Shown here: piece after piece, positions 36,175-45,482 of the stretch
How positions within the stretch are numbered: the first letter of the stretch is position 1
Layout of the letters: every line of letters begins with the position of its first letter
NCBI RefSeq assembly: GCF_903642205.1
Contig: NZ_CAHJWH010000004.1
Coordinates: forward strand, 1-51,204
Origin: Caulobacter sp. S45
GTDB lineage: Bacteria; Pseudomonadota; Alphaproteobacteria; Caulobacterales; Caulobacteraceae
Direction of reading: 5' to 3'
DNA length: 51,204 nucleotides
Program-made: the position numbers and the translations under genes
The notes under the pieces: model-generated
Told to the model about the DNA's origin: nothing
The model's input: the letters and a program-made list of their open reading frames with translations, nothing else
The model's database searches: none

Positions 36175-36639
36175 CTACCCCCCGTGCCGTTGCGCCCGGG
36201 CGCGCAGGCCGCGGCTGGCCAGCAGCATCTCATAGCAGAAGCAGCCCAGCGCCCCGATAGTGCACAGGATCGCCGCTCCGAACAGGCAGAACAGCAGCAG
36301 ACCCGCGCCGCTGTTTCTGATCGCTCCCAGGAACAGTGTCAGCGTCGCGCCTGAGGTGGCGGTGCCGCCAACCGCCCCCAGGATCACAGCCGCATCCAGC
36401 ACCCGCGAGCGGTGCCGCAGATAGGCGAGCTGGTGGCGGTAGGCCGACTCCCCCGGGTTCATCTCGGCGTCGAGGCGGGCGCTGACCGCATCCACCTGAT
36501 CCGCCACCCGCCCCAGCCGCGTCGAGAAGACGTTCAGCAGCGCCGCGATGCCGGAGAGCAGGAAGACCGGCGTCAGCGCCAGCTGGATGATGTGGGCCAC
36601 GGTCTCCAGCGAGCTGGTCTGTGCGGTCAGGCTCTGCAT
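36175..36639 (-). CDS. DUF2721 family membrane protein
   Basis: A 154-residue protein with three membrane segments: about 14-37 (VAHIIQLALTPVFLLSGIAALLNVF), 83-106 and 112-137. The Arg-containing STRLGRVADQVDAV motif after the first segment is the family hallmark. The function is unknown. The family is common in proteobacteria. No clear ribosome-binding site precedes the ATG at 36639. Confidence 0.85.
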   Translation of the reverse strand: MQSLTAQTSSLETVAHIIQLALTPVFLLSGIAALLNVFSTRLGRVADQVDAVSARLDAEMNPGESAYRHQLAYLRHRSRVLDAAVILGAVGGTATSGATLTLFLGAIRNSGAGLLLFCLFGAAILCTIGALGCFCYEMLLASRGLRARAQRHGG

Positions 36640-36681
36640 CGTGCGGGCTCTAGAAGCTTCGGTGAGCGACGGGCAGCCTCC

Positions 36682-36870
36682 TCAGGCCTTCGCATCCGAG
36701 CGCTCCTGCGCCTCCTCCTCGAACACGATTTCCATCACCTCCTTGACCGACGTGTTGGTGAACCGGGCTTCGCGGAAAGCCCGGTTGATCCGCTTGATGG
36801 CGCGGACCTGGTCCTCGTCCATCCGGGCCAGGGCGTTCACGTGCTCCAGGTGCACCTCGTCCTTGGTCAT
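36682..36870 (-). CDS. Small acidic protein, 62 residues
   Basis: MTKDEVHLEHVNALARMDEDQ starts from an ATG with GAGGAG eight bases upstream, one of the clearest ribosome-binding sites in the window, so I accept the gene. The protein is highly charged, predicted mostly helical, and ends FEEEAQERSDAKA. I do not recognise a family. It is divergent from the small HTH gene. Confidence 0.6.
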   Translation of the reverse strand: MTKDEVHLEHVNALARMDEDQVRAIKRINRAFREARFTNTSVKEVMEIVFEEEAQERSDAKA

Positions 36871-37000
36871 GCTGTCGGCTCCTCAAGGTCTGCACATGGC
36901 GGCGCCGTCTCTCATGACAAGGCCGGGAGATCGGATGACACCCGCATCAAAACCTGCAAGCCTCACGTCAACAAAGATAACGAATAGGGAGATTAGGGCC

Positions 37001-37255
37001 ATGATCCTCGAATTTCCATCGCGCGACCCCCAGGGACAGGCGCTGGGCGAACGGCTGCGCGGCGCGCGGGAGGCGCGGGGCGCGAGCCTGGAGAGGCTGT
37101 CGGCGGCGATGCGGATCAGCCCTGACAAGCTCCGCCGGGCGGAAGCGGGCCGCGAGCGTCTGAGCGGCTCCGAGCTCTACGGAGCCATCCTTGAGCTGCA
37201 TCTGCCAATGGACCTGCTGTTCAAGGCGCGCAGCCCGCCTTCCTCCGTGACCTGA
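37001..37255 (+). CDS. Small XRE-type helix-turn-helix protein
   Basis: An 84-residue protein from ATG 37001. Residues about 14-70 (LGERLRGAREARGASLERLSAAMRISPDKLRRAEAGRERLSG) match the XRE/Cro helix-turn-helix layout with the typical Glu/Ala-Gly-Arg segment after the recognition helix. The C-terminus LELHLPMDLLF is common in regulators of this size. The target is unknown; the divergent 62-residue gene 130 bases away is one candidate. Confidence 0.78.
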   Translation: MILEFPSRDPQGQALGERLRGAREARGASLERLSAAMRISPDKLRRAEAGRERLSGSELYGAILELHLPMDLLFKARSPPSSVT

Positions 37256-37325
37256 GCCCGTCCAAACGGCTCGAACGAAGCCGGCGCCAGGACGTTGAAG
37301 CCTCCATCTCCAGCGAAGGTGCGCC

Positions 37326-37769
37326 ATGACGCCTGACGAACGCAACCTGCTGCAGCGATTCCTCTCGGATCTTGAAGCCACCCGCGGCGCGTCCAAGGAC
37401 CCGGACGCCGATGGCCTGATCAACGTCGCCCTGCGATCGAACCCCGACGCCCCCTACCTGCTGGTCCAGCACGCCATCTTGGCCGACCAGGCTTTGCAGG
37501 TTGCCCAGCAGCGGATCGAGGCGCTTGAACAGCAGCAGGCGCCTGCCAGGGCGCCGGTCTCTTTTCTCGGCGGCGGCGGCCAGCCGGTCCAGCCCCAGCC
37601 GCAGAGCGGGTACTGGAACCAGCCGCCGCCCCAGCCGCAGAGCCCGCTGTCGCCGGGAAGCGGCCTGGGCGGGTTCCTGCGCAGCGCGGGGACGCTCGCG
37701 GCCGGCATGGCCGGAGGCGAGTTCCTGGCCCAGGGCCTGTCGAACCTGTTCTCGCCGCGCGACTGGTAG
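37326..37769 (+). CDS. DUF2076 family protein
   Basis: A 147-residue protein. The N-terminal 70 residues (MTPDERNLLQRFLSDLEAT and NPDAPYLLVQHAILADQALQ) are the DUF2076 helical region. A Gln/Pro-rich linker follows (QPVQPQPQSGYWNQPPPQPQ), then a Gly/Ala-rich C-terminus (GGFLRSAGTLAAGMAGGEFLA). Family members are predicted periplasmic or membrane-associated, but I see no signal peptide. The function is unknown. Confidence 0.82.
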   Translation: MTPDERNLLQRFLSDLEATRGASKDPDADGLINVALRSNPDAPYLLVQHAILADQALQVAQQRIEALEQQQAPARAPVSFLGGGGQPVQPQPQSGYWNQPPPQPQSPLSPGSGLGGFLRSAGTLAAGMAGGEFLAQGLSNLFSPRDW

Positions 37770-37846
37770 CGGAGCATGAAAGACCGGCGCCTGGACGAGC
37801 CGCCTCAACACGCTTAACCCGGAACGGCGCCTCCAGGGGAAGTGAC

Positions 37847-38467
37847 ATGAGCGGTCCAAGTCTGCCGTTCGGAGCGACGGTCCTGACCCTGCTCCTGATG
37901 TCGAGCGGCGCGCAGGCCCAAGCGCCGGCCAAGGATGCGAGCCTGTCCGCCCCTGCCGCGCCCGCATCGCCGGCGTTCACCGCTGCGCCCATCACCAGCC
38001 CCGACCTGGACGATGTGCCGGCCGCCGCCGCCTCGCCCAATCCCGCCGCCGAGTACGAGAAGCGCGTGGTGATGATCCCCATGCGCGACGGGGTGAAGCT
38101 CTACACCGTCATCATGGTCCCAAAGGGCGCGCACGATGCGCCCATGATCCTGACCCGCACCCCCTACAACGCCGCCAAGCGGGTGCAGCGCACCGACAGC
38201 CCGTCGCTGCTGGCCAGCCTTTCCCAGGGCGACGAGGTGTTCGTGCGCGCCGGCTACATCCGCGTCTTCCAGGACATCCGCGGCAAGTACGGCTCCGAAG
38301 GCGCCTACGTCATGACCCGGCCGCCGCGGGGGCCGCACGACCGCAACCCCCAGACCTATGTGGACAACATCTTCTTCGCCAAGCCGCAGGACTACGTGGC
38401 GTCTACCCAGAAGGTGTTCCACGCCTGGGCGCAGGCTAGCGCGGTATGGCTGCCGGTCACGCCCTGA
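37847..38467 (+). pseudogene. CocE/NonD-family hydrolase with the middle deleted
   Basis: The 206-residue frame starts with a signal peptide (to about residue 24) and a normal CocE/NonD N-terminus: VVMIPMRDGVKLYTVIMVPKG, LTRTPYNAAKR, and GYIRVFQDIRGKYGSEGAYVMTRP to about residue 165. It then jumps to NIFFAKPQDYVASTQKVFHA and ends, which looks like the extreme C-terminus of the same family. Full members are about 600-650 residues, so the catalytic Ser, Asp and His and the jelly-roll domain are missing. The junction is in frame. It cannot be an active esterase or peptidase. Confidence 0.75.
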
Positions 38468-38515
38468 GTCGCTTAATGTCTTCGACTCGAATTCGACAAA
38501 CAAGGAGGAGGGCAG

Positions 38516-38899
38516 GTGTTCAGTCACATCATGATCGGTAGTAACGATATCGCGCGCTCGAAGCAGTTCTATGACGCGCTGTTTGCGGCCACCGGGGGCA
38601 AGCCCGGCAAGATCGACCCGAAGGGCAGGCTGGTCTACGCCAAGGACGGCGGCCGGCTGATGGTGACCAAGCCCATCGACGGCGGGTCTGCGACCTGCGC
38701 CAACGGCGCCACCATCGGGTTCGCAATGGCCAGCCCTGAGCAGGCCGACGCCTGGCACAGGGCCGGGGTCGAGAATGGCGGCGAGTCCGTCGAAGACGCG
38801 CCCGGCGAGCGCCAGGGTCCCGCCGGCCCGTTGTATCTCGCCTATCTGCGCGATCCGGACGGCAACAAGCTGTGCGCCTTGCATCGCATGGCGGCCTGA
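38516..38899 (+). CDS. VOC family (glyoxalase/bleomycin-resistance fold) protein
   Basis: A 127-residue protein from GTG 38516 with a GGAGG site just upstream. It has the paired beta-alpha-beta-beta-beta modules of the family: FSHIMIGSNDIARSKQFYDALF at the N-terminus and GPLYLAYLRDPDGNKLCALH at the C-terminus. Metal-type residues His4 and the late segment are present. The substrate is not predictable. It is convergent with the EPSP synthase gene eight bases away. Confidence 0.88.
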   Translation: MFSHIMIGSNDIARSKQFYDALFAATGGKPGKIDPKGRLVYAKDGGRLMVTKPIDGGSATCANGATIGFAMASPEQADAWHRAGVENGGESVEDAPGERQGPAGPLYLAYLRDPDGNKLCALHRMAA

Positions 38900-38906
38900 C
38901 CGCCCG

Positions 38907-40166
38907 CTAGGCCTGGAGGATGTCGAGCTCCACGCCCAGGCTCGCCAGTGTGTCCCAATAGCCGGGGAAGGTCTTGGCCACGCAGCCGGGGTCCTCGATG
39001 GCGACGTTCTCCAGGCGCAGGCCGAACAACGCCAGGCTCATGGCCATGCGATGGTCCTTATAGGTCCGTAGCCGGATGAGCCCGGTGGGCGGTGGAAGGT
39101 CCGGGGCCCCCAGCACGACCAATGCGTCACCCTCCTCGCGCGCCAGCCCGGCACGCAGGCTTTGCAGCTCAATCGACAGCGCGCTGAGCCGGTCGCATTC
39201 CTTCACCCGAAGGTTTGCCAGGCCTGTGAACCGCACAGGCGTGGCGTTGAAGGCCGCCAGGACCACGAGCGTCGGCACGGCGTCCTGCATCTGCGATCCG
39301 TCGATCATCGCAGGCATGTGCGGGAAGGCGGCGATGAGGGCGTAGGCCGATGCGTCGGGCTGGGTGAAATCTTGTGACGGCAGGCCGACGTCGATGCGTC
39401 CACCGGTAAGCCGTTCGGCGGCCCACATGTAGGTGGCGGCGGAGGCGTCGGGTTCGATTGCGAGGTCGCAGGGGCGGTAGCCGGTGGGCTGAACCCGCCA
39501 GGCGCCGGGGCCGGTCGCCTCCGCCGTCGCGCCGAAGCGCTCCATGGCGGCTAGCGTCAGTTCTACATAGCCCCGGGCGCCGATGTCGGCGCCCGTCAGC
39601 GCCACCTCCACCGGTTCGCGGGCGCAGGCGGCGAGCATCAGCAGGGCGGAGACGTACTGGCTGGACAGGCCCGCATCCACCTCGACCCGGCCGCCCTCCA
39701 GACCGCCTCGACCCAGGATGCGCACGGGCGGACAGCCGGTGGGAGCCTCGGCCTTCACCCCCAGCGCGTCCAGCGCCTGCAGCAAGGGGCCGATCGGGCG
39801 GCGGCGCATGTGGGAGTCGCCGTCGATCACCACTTCACCCTCTGTGAGGGCGGCGGCTGCGGTCAGGAAGCGCGTGGCCGTGCCGGCGTTGCCGAGGAAG
39901 AGCGGCCCGGTGGGCGCAAGCAGACCACCCCGGCCGGTCACCTCGAAGGTGGTGGCGTCCGGCTCGTCCACCGTCACGCCCATCGCCCGAAGGGCCTGGG
40001 CCATGTAGCGGGTGTCGTCGCTCTTCAGCGCGCCGGTGAGCCGGCTGCTTCCCCGCGCTAAGCCAGCCAGCAGCAGGGCGCGGTTGGTGATCGACTTGGA
40101 GCCCGGCAGTTTCACCTGCCCAATCAGCGCGCGGCCAGGGGGGCGGACCCCCAGCACCTGGCTCAT
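38907..40166 (-). CDS. aroA: 3-phosphoshikimate 1-carboxyvinyltransferase (EPSP synthase)
   Basis: A 419-residue enzyme of the shikimate pathway that joins phosphoenolpyruvate to shikimate-3-phosphate. It shows LPGSKSITNRALLLAGLA at the N-terminus, LFLGNAGTATRFLTAA, DGDSHMRRRPIGPLLQAL, LTGADIGARGYVELTL-type and RVKECDRL segments, and TYKDHRMAMSLAL at the C-terminus. The substrate loop has NAGTATRF rather than the NAGTAMRP of the E. coli type; position P101 of the E. coli enzyme is Phe here. Caulobacter-type genomes I know carry a different class of AroA, so this may be an additional copy. It is coupled to the hydrolase upstream by TGATG. Confidence 0.9.
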   Translation of the reverse strand: MSQVLGVRPPGRALIGQVKLPGSKSITNRALLLAGLARGSSRLTGALKSDDTRYMAQALRAMGVTVDEPDATTFEVTGRGGLLAPTGPLFLGNAGTATRFLTAAAALTEGEVVIDGDSHMRRRPIGPLLQALDALGVKAEAPTGCPPVRILGRGGLEGGRVEVDAGLSSQYVSALLMLAACAREPVEVALTGADIGARGYVELTLAAMERFGATAEATGPGAWRVQPTGYRPCDLAIEPDASAATYMWAAERLTGGRIDVGLPSQDFTQPDASAYALIAAFPHMPAMIDGSQMQDAVPTLVVLAAFNATPVRFTGLANLRVKECDRLSALSIELQSLRAGLAREEGDALVVLGAPDLPPPTGLIRLRTYKDHRMAMSLALFGLRLENVAIEDPGCVAKTFPGYWDTLASLGVELDILQA

Positions 40167-41113
40167 CAGAGCATCGCCAGCAGGACGCGGAGCGCCGCCA
40201 CAGTGGCGAGCGGCTGGTCTAGGAAGACGTGGTGGGCCGCATCTGGGATCGAGGCGAACAGGGAGCTGTCCGGCGCGACCTCGCGTGTGTGAGCCAGGTT
40301 GTCCGGTCGCACGATGGCGGAGCGGTCACCATACAGGAAGGCCAGGCGACAGCGGGCGCTACGCGCGGCCGTTTCCGCGTCCTCCTGCGCGGAGCCTGAG
40401 AGCTTCTGGAAGACGTAAGGGTCCGATCGCCAGGTCCAGCGTTCCGGACTGTCTGCCGTCTTGATCCGCTTCAGGGACTGGCGGCCGATGTGGTCCACCA
40501 CATAGAGGTTGTCGCAGGTCTGATAGGGCATCAGCCGAAAGCGGGACAGAGCCTCATCGAAAGTGGCGTAGGTGCGGTGCGGACGGGTGTCCAGCGTGGA
40601 CGTCGACTGAGCCTTGGGGAGCGATATGGCGGCGTCCAGCACCACAGCCGCCCGAAGTTTCAGCTCCGGGTTGGCGGCGGCGTTCAGCAACGGGCGGCTG
40701 CCGAAGGAGTGGGCTACAAAGACCGGCGGCCCCGCCTCATGCAGGCCCGCGGCCATGGCCACAGCCGCCATCTCGCGGGCGAACTGCGCCACATCATAAT
40801 GTTCACGCCAGCTGGACCGGCCAGCCCCGGACATGGACAGGGCGGCTACCCGGTGGGTCTCGGCGAAAAAGGGGGCGATATGGTCGAACCAGTCGGCGCT
40901 CGCCATGCCGCCATGCAGGAAGAGCAAACCCGGTTGACCGCGCTCGCCCCAGGTGAGGATCTCGATTTCGGCGCCCTCGACGGATGTGACGCTGCGCTCG
41001 GGCTGGTGGGCGATGGCGGCGTCAAACCATTCCGGTGCGGGCGGCCGATCCCCCTGGAAGGCGGCCAGTGGCGTGCGCAGGCGCCGATCGAGGTCTAGCA
41101 CGGGATCGGACAT
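40166..41113 (-). CDS. Alpha/beta hydrolase
   Basis: A 315-residue protein. The oxyanion HGG motif is LLFLHGGMASADWFD near residue 82, the nucleophile elbow is VAHSFGSRPLL (Ser near residue 146), and the catalytic His is probably in DAAHHVFLDQP near residue 297. There is no signal peptide. The stop overlaps the aroA start by one base (TGATG), so both are read from one transcript. No shikimate link is evident. The substrate is unknown. Confidence 0.87.
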   Translation of the reverse strand: MSDPVLDLDRRLRTPLAAFQGDRPPAPEWFDAAIAHQPERSVTSVEGAEIEILTWGERGQPGLLFLHGGMASADWFDHIAPFFAETHRVAALSMSGAGRSSWREHYDVAQFAREMAAVAMAAGLHEAGPPVFVAHSFGSRPLLNAAANPELKLRAAVVLDAAISLPKAQSTSTLDTRPHRTYATFDEALSRFRLMPYQTCDNLYVVDHIGRQSLKRIKTADSPERWTWRSDPYVFQKLSGSAQEDAETAARSARCRLAFLYGDRSAIVRPDNLAHTREVAPDSSLFASIPDAAHHVFLDQPLATVAALRVLLAML

Positions 41114-41223
41114 GGACGGCGGCTCTCTAGCGATGCGAGCGCTGGCCTCGCCCGGCTACGGGCTAGCGCCCGAGCCGCGCTGCAGCAACGGTCCGGGTCG
41201 CAAATCGCGCCATCCGAGATGGA

Positions 41224-41531
41224 TCAGCGCCCGGTGAAGCTCGGACGGCGCTTCTCCACGAAGGCGTCGACGCCTTCGCAATGATCGGCTGTCTCGTGCG
41301 CCATGGCCTGGAAGGCGGCCAACAGCTTCAGCGTCTCGGCCAAGGTGGCGGGCTGTGCCTTGCGCAGCAGCAGCTCGCTCAGCCGCACCGCCCGGGGCGG
41401 GTTCCGCCGCAAGGCAGCGGCGAGGTCCTCGCATAAGCGCGCTCGGTGATGGCGTTGCGGGTCTGCGGCCGGTTCAGCTTCACGCTAGCGACGCGGCCGT
41501 CGACGGCGTCGGTGGTGAAGGCGGCGCTCAC
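41224..41531 (-). pseudogene. Enoyl-CoA hydratase with internal deletion and frameshift
   Basis: The start, from GTG 41531, reads as a normal crotonase N-terminus (DGRVASVKLNRPQTRNAITE). About 30 residues in, the frame changes and the same strand continues in another frame as EDLAAALRRNPPRAVRLSELLLR, ending with TADHCEGVDAFVEKRRPSFTGR, the standard crotonase C-terminus. About 170-180 residues with the oxyanion-hole and catalytic Glu positions are missing. The break is near 41430. The remnant is inactive. It sits between the hydrolase and ABC exporter genes, on the same strand. Confidence 0.8.
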
Positions 41532-41559
41532 AGGATCGGCGTCTAGTCCGCAAGGGTCA

Positions 41560-43425
<1,866 letters not shown>

Positions 43426-43498
43426 AGGTCCTTAACCGTACGGGGAGGGCCGGGCCTTGTGGAAAGCGGGACAGTTGATGTATGGACGGCGGCTGCGT

Positions 43499-43520
43499 AG
43501 CCCGCCCATCCCGGCGGGCT
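43499..43520 (+). promoter_or_regulatory. Hairpin in the rpmE upstream region
   Basis: A perfect 8-bp stem AGCCCGCC/GGCGGGCT with loop CATCCC lies 38 bases before the rpmE ATG, between two divergent genes. A terminator is unlikely at this place, so a leader structure controlling L31 is the better guess. A possible promoter lies just upstream but is weak. Confidence 0.4.
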
Positions 43521-43557
43521 TCGCCATTTTCCACGCCTCACGTCGGTGTCCACCTCC

Positions 43558-43782
43558 ATGAAACAAGACATTCACCCCGACTATCACTTCATCAACGTGA
43601 CGATGACCGATGGGTCCACCTATCGCACGCGTTCCACCTTCGGCAAGGAAGGCGCGAACCTGGCGCTGGACATTGACCCGCGCACCCACCCGGCCTGGAC
43701 CGGCGGCTCCTCCACCCTGCTTGATCGCGCCGGCCGCGTCTCGCGCTTTTCCGCCAAGTTCGGCGGCTTCCTGAAGAAGTAG
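43558..43782 (+). CDS. rpmE: 50S ribosomal protein L31
   Basis: A 74-residue protein starting [21 protein letters not shown], with THPAWTG and FSAKFGG near the C-terminus. The Cys residues of zinc-binding L31 are absent, so this is the zinc-independent form. A GTG at 43546 would add four residues. There is no strong ribosome-binding site before the ATG. Confidence 0.92.
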   Translation: MKQDIHPDYHFINVTMTDGSTYRTRSTFGKEGANLALDIDPRTHPAWTGGSSTLLDRAGRVSRFSAKFGGFLKK

Positions 43783-43785
43783 TCT

Positions 43786-43805
43786 GCGGGCGGCTCAGAG
43801 CCCGC
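43786..43805. terminator. Hairpin between rpmE and folD
   Basis: GCGGGC pairs with GCCCGC around an eight-base loop in the gap between the convergent rpmE and folD stops. There is no U-tract, so the assignment is tentative. Confidence 0.4.
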
Positions 43806-43848
43806 TATCCAGGTAGGCCTCGTTCGGAGGTTGGCGAAGGTCGGTGAC

Positions 43849-44718
43849 TCAGCTTTCCACGCGACGTCGATAGGCCGTCAGCGTGTTCTCCAGCAGGCAT
43901 GCGATGGTCATGGGGCCAACGCCGCCGGGCACCGGCGTGATCGCACCGGCCACCTCCACCGCCTCCTCGAACGCCACATCGCCCACCAGGCGTGAGCCGC
44001 CGTCCGCCTTGGCGACGCGGTTGATGCCCACGTCGATCACCGTTGCGCCGGGCCTGATGAACCCCGCCGTCACCAGGTTCGGCACGCCCACCGCGGCCAC
44101 CAGGATGTCCGCCCGTCGGCAGACCTCCGGCAGGTCGCGGGTGCGTGAATGAGCGATGGTGACGGTGCAGTTGGCGGCCAGCAGCAACTGGGTCATGGGC
44201 TTGCCGACGATGCCCGATCGGCCGATCACCACCGCGTCCATTCCGCCGATGTCGCGCCCGGCCTCCACGATAAGCTTCATGCAGCCTCGTGGCGTGCAGG
44301 GGACCAGCCCCGCCTCGCCGCCCCAGAGCCGGCCGACATTCAGGGCGTGGAAGCCGTCCACGTCCTTGTCCGGATCGATGGCCGCGAGGACCTTCTCGGA
44401 ACGGACTTGAGGAGGAAGGGGTAGCTGGACGAGGACGCCATCCACGGCGTCGTCGGCGTTCAGCCGGGCGATGAGGGCGAGCAGCTCTGTTTCTTGCACG
44501 TCATCGGGCAGGCGGTGCTCTACGGACACCATGCCGGCTTTGCGCGTGGCGACGCCCTTGTTGCGGACATAGACCTGGCTGGCCGGATTGTCGCCCACCA
44601 GAACCACGGCAAGCCCTGGAGCGCGGCGCTGCAGGGTGGTCAGGGCCGCCACCTGCTCGGCGATCTCGGCGCGCAGGCGAGCGGCGACGGACGAACCATC
44701 GAGGATGCGGGCGGTCAT
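43849..44718 (-). CDS. folD: Methylenetetrahydrofolate dehydrogenase/cyclohydrolase
   Basis: A 289-residue bifunctional enzyme of one-carbon metabolism. It has [17 protein letters not shown] (Tyr and Lys of the active site), GVLVQLPLP, the [16 protein letters not shown] stretch, PCTPRG, the Rossmann [10 protein letters not shown], and the C-terminal [23 protein letters not shown] is six bases before the ATG at 44718. The 265 bases upstream to tRNA-Val hold no gene; a 10-base direct repeat (gcgtggaggc) is at 44903 and 44925. Confidence 0.95.
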   Translation of the reverse strand: MTARILDGSSVAARLRAEIAEQVAALTTLQRRAPGLAVVLVGDNPASQVYVRNKGVATRKAGMVSVEHRLPDDVQETELLALIARLNADDAVDGVLVQLPLPPQVRSEKVLAAIDPDKDVDGFHALNVGRLWGGEAGLVPCTPRGCMKLIVEAGRDIGGMDAVVIGRSGIVGKPMTQLLLAANCTVTIAHSRTRDLPEVCRRADILVAAVGVPNLVTAGFIRPGATVIDVGINRVAKADGGSRLVGDVAFEEAVEVAGAITPVPGGVGPMTIACLLENTLTAYRRRVES

Positions 44719-44983
44719 GTAGGGCCTCCAACCTCAAGGGATCGCCAGTGCGGAAAGCCTGCAAATCATACCGGTGGCCGGGCCGCCTCTAACGAGGTTT
44801 GTGTGTCGCCGTCGTGTTCAGCGGTCAAGGCGGTATCATTGCCCGGTCGCCCCCGAGCTGGTGTGGCCGCATACGATGAGGGGCCAGGGGCTCCGCCGAA
44901 AAGCGTGGAGGCGTTGGTCGGGAGGCGTGGAGGCTGCGTCTTGACGCCTGAGCGGATTGCCGTCAGTCACTGGTCCCGCCGAC

Positions 44984-45060
44984 GGGCGGCTAGCTCAGCT
45001 GGTCAGAGCGTCTGGTTTACACCCAGAAGGTCGCGGGTTCGAACCCCTCGCCGCCCACCA
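44984..45060 (+). tRNA. tRNA-Val (UAC anticodon)
   Basis: A 77-base cloverleaf. The acceptor GGGCGGC pairs with GCCGCCC, the D-arm is TAGCTCAGCTGGTCAGAGC, the anticodon TAC is at 45018-45020 in stem TCTGG/CCAGA, the T-arm is GCGGGTTCGAACCCC, and CCA is encoded. A TTGACG hexamer is 38 bases upstream of the gene. Confidence 0.96.
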
Positions 45061-45162
45061 GTGCTTGTGCGGGAGCGTCGAGCCGTTTCCACTGCAACGC
45101 GAAGATGTGCCAATTGCGAGCGGCTTGCCCCAGCGGAGGCCATCGGCTACCACCCTGGCGAG

Positions 45163-45236
45163 GGCCTGGTGGCGGAGAGGCTACGCAGCGGACTGCAAAT
45201 CCGTGTACTCGGGTTCGAATCCCGACCAGGCCTCCA
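45163..45236 (+). tRNA. tRNA-Cys (GCA anticodon)
   Basis: A 74-base cloverleaf. The acceptor GGCCTGG pairs with CCAGGCC, the discriminator is T as in tRNA-Cys, the anticodon GCA is at 45195-45197, the T-arm is CGGGTTCGAATCCCG, and CCA is encoded. It is 102 bases after tRNA-Val. The 246 bases from here to the glycosyltransferase gene hold no gene I can support. Confidence 0.96.
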
Positions 45237-45482
45237 GCAGCCGGGGCGCTGGCTTGCCGGTGAATTTAGCTACCGAAGACCGGCCCCAGTCGTGTCCTGC
45301 GGAGCGTGAAGCTTGGATCCGACCGCTGGCGCCTCCGCCGGGCCAGATGACGCGTCTAGGACATCGGAGTGGCTGACCGGCCACTCGCTGGGCGATCCGT
45401 TGGATTGACAAGCCGAGCGGAAGTTCACCGTATGCACCAGGCTGGCCTATTCCCGCACCTTGCAACTCGCGCCCCCTGATCG

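Noticed and set aside
45060-45162. A third tRNA between tRNA-Val and tRNA-Cys
   Set aside because: No acceptor stem or T-arm could be built in this 102-base stretch.
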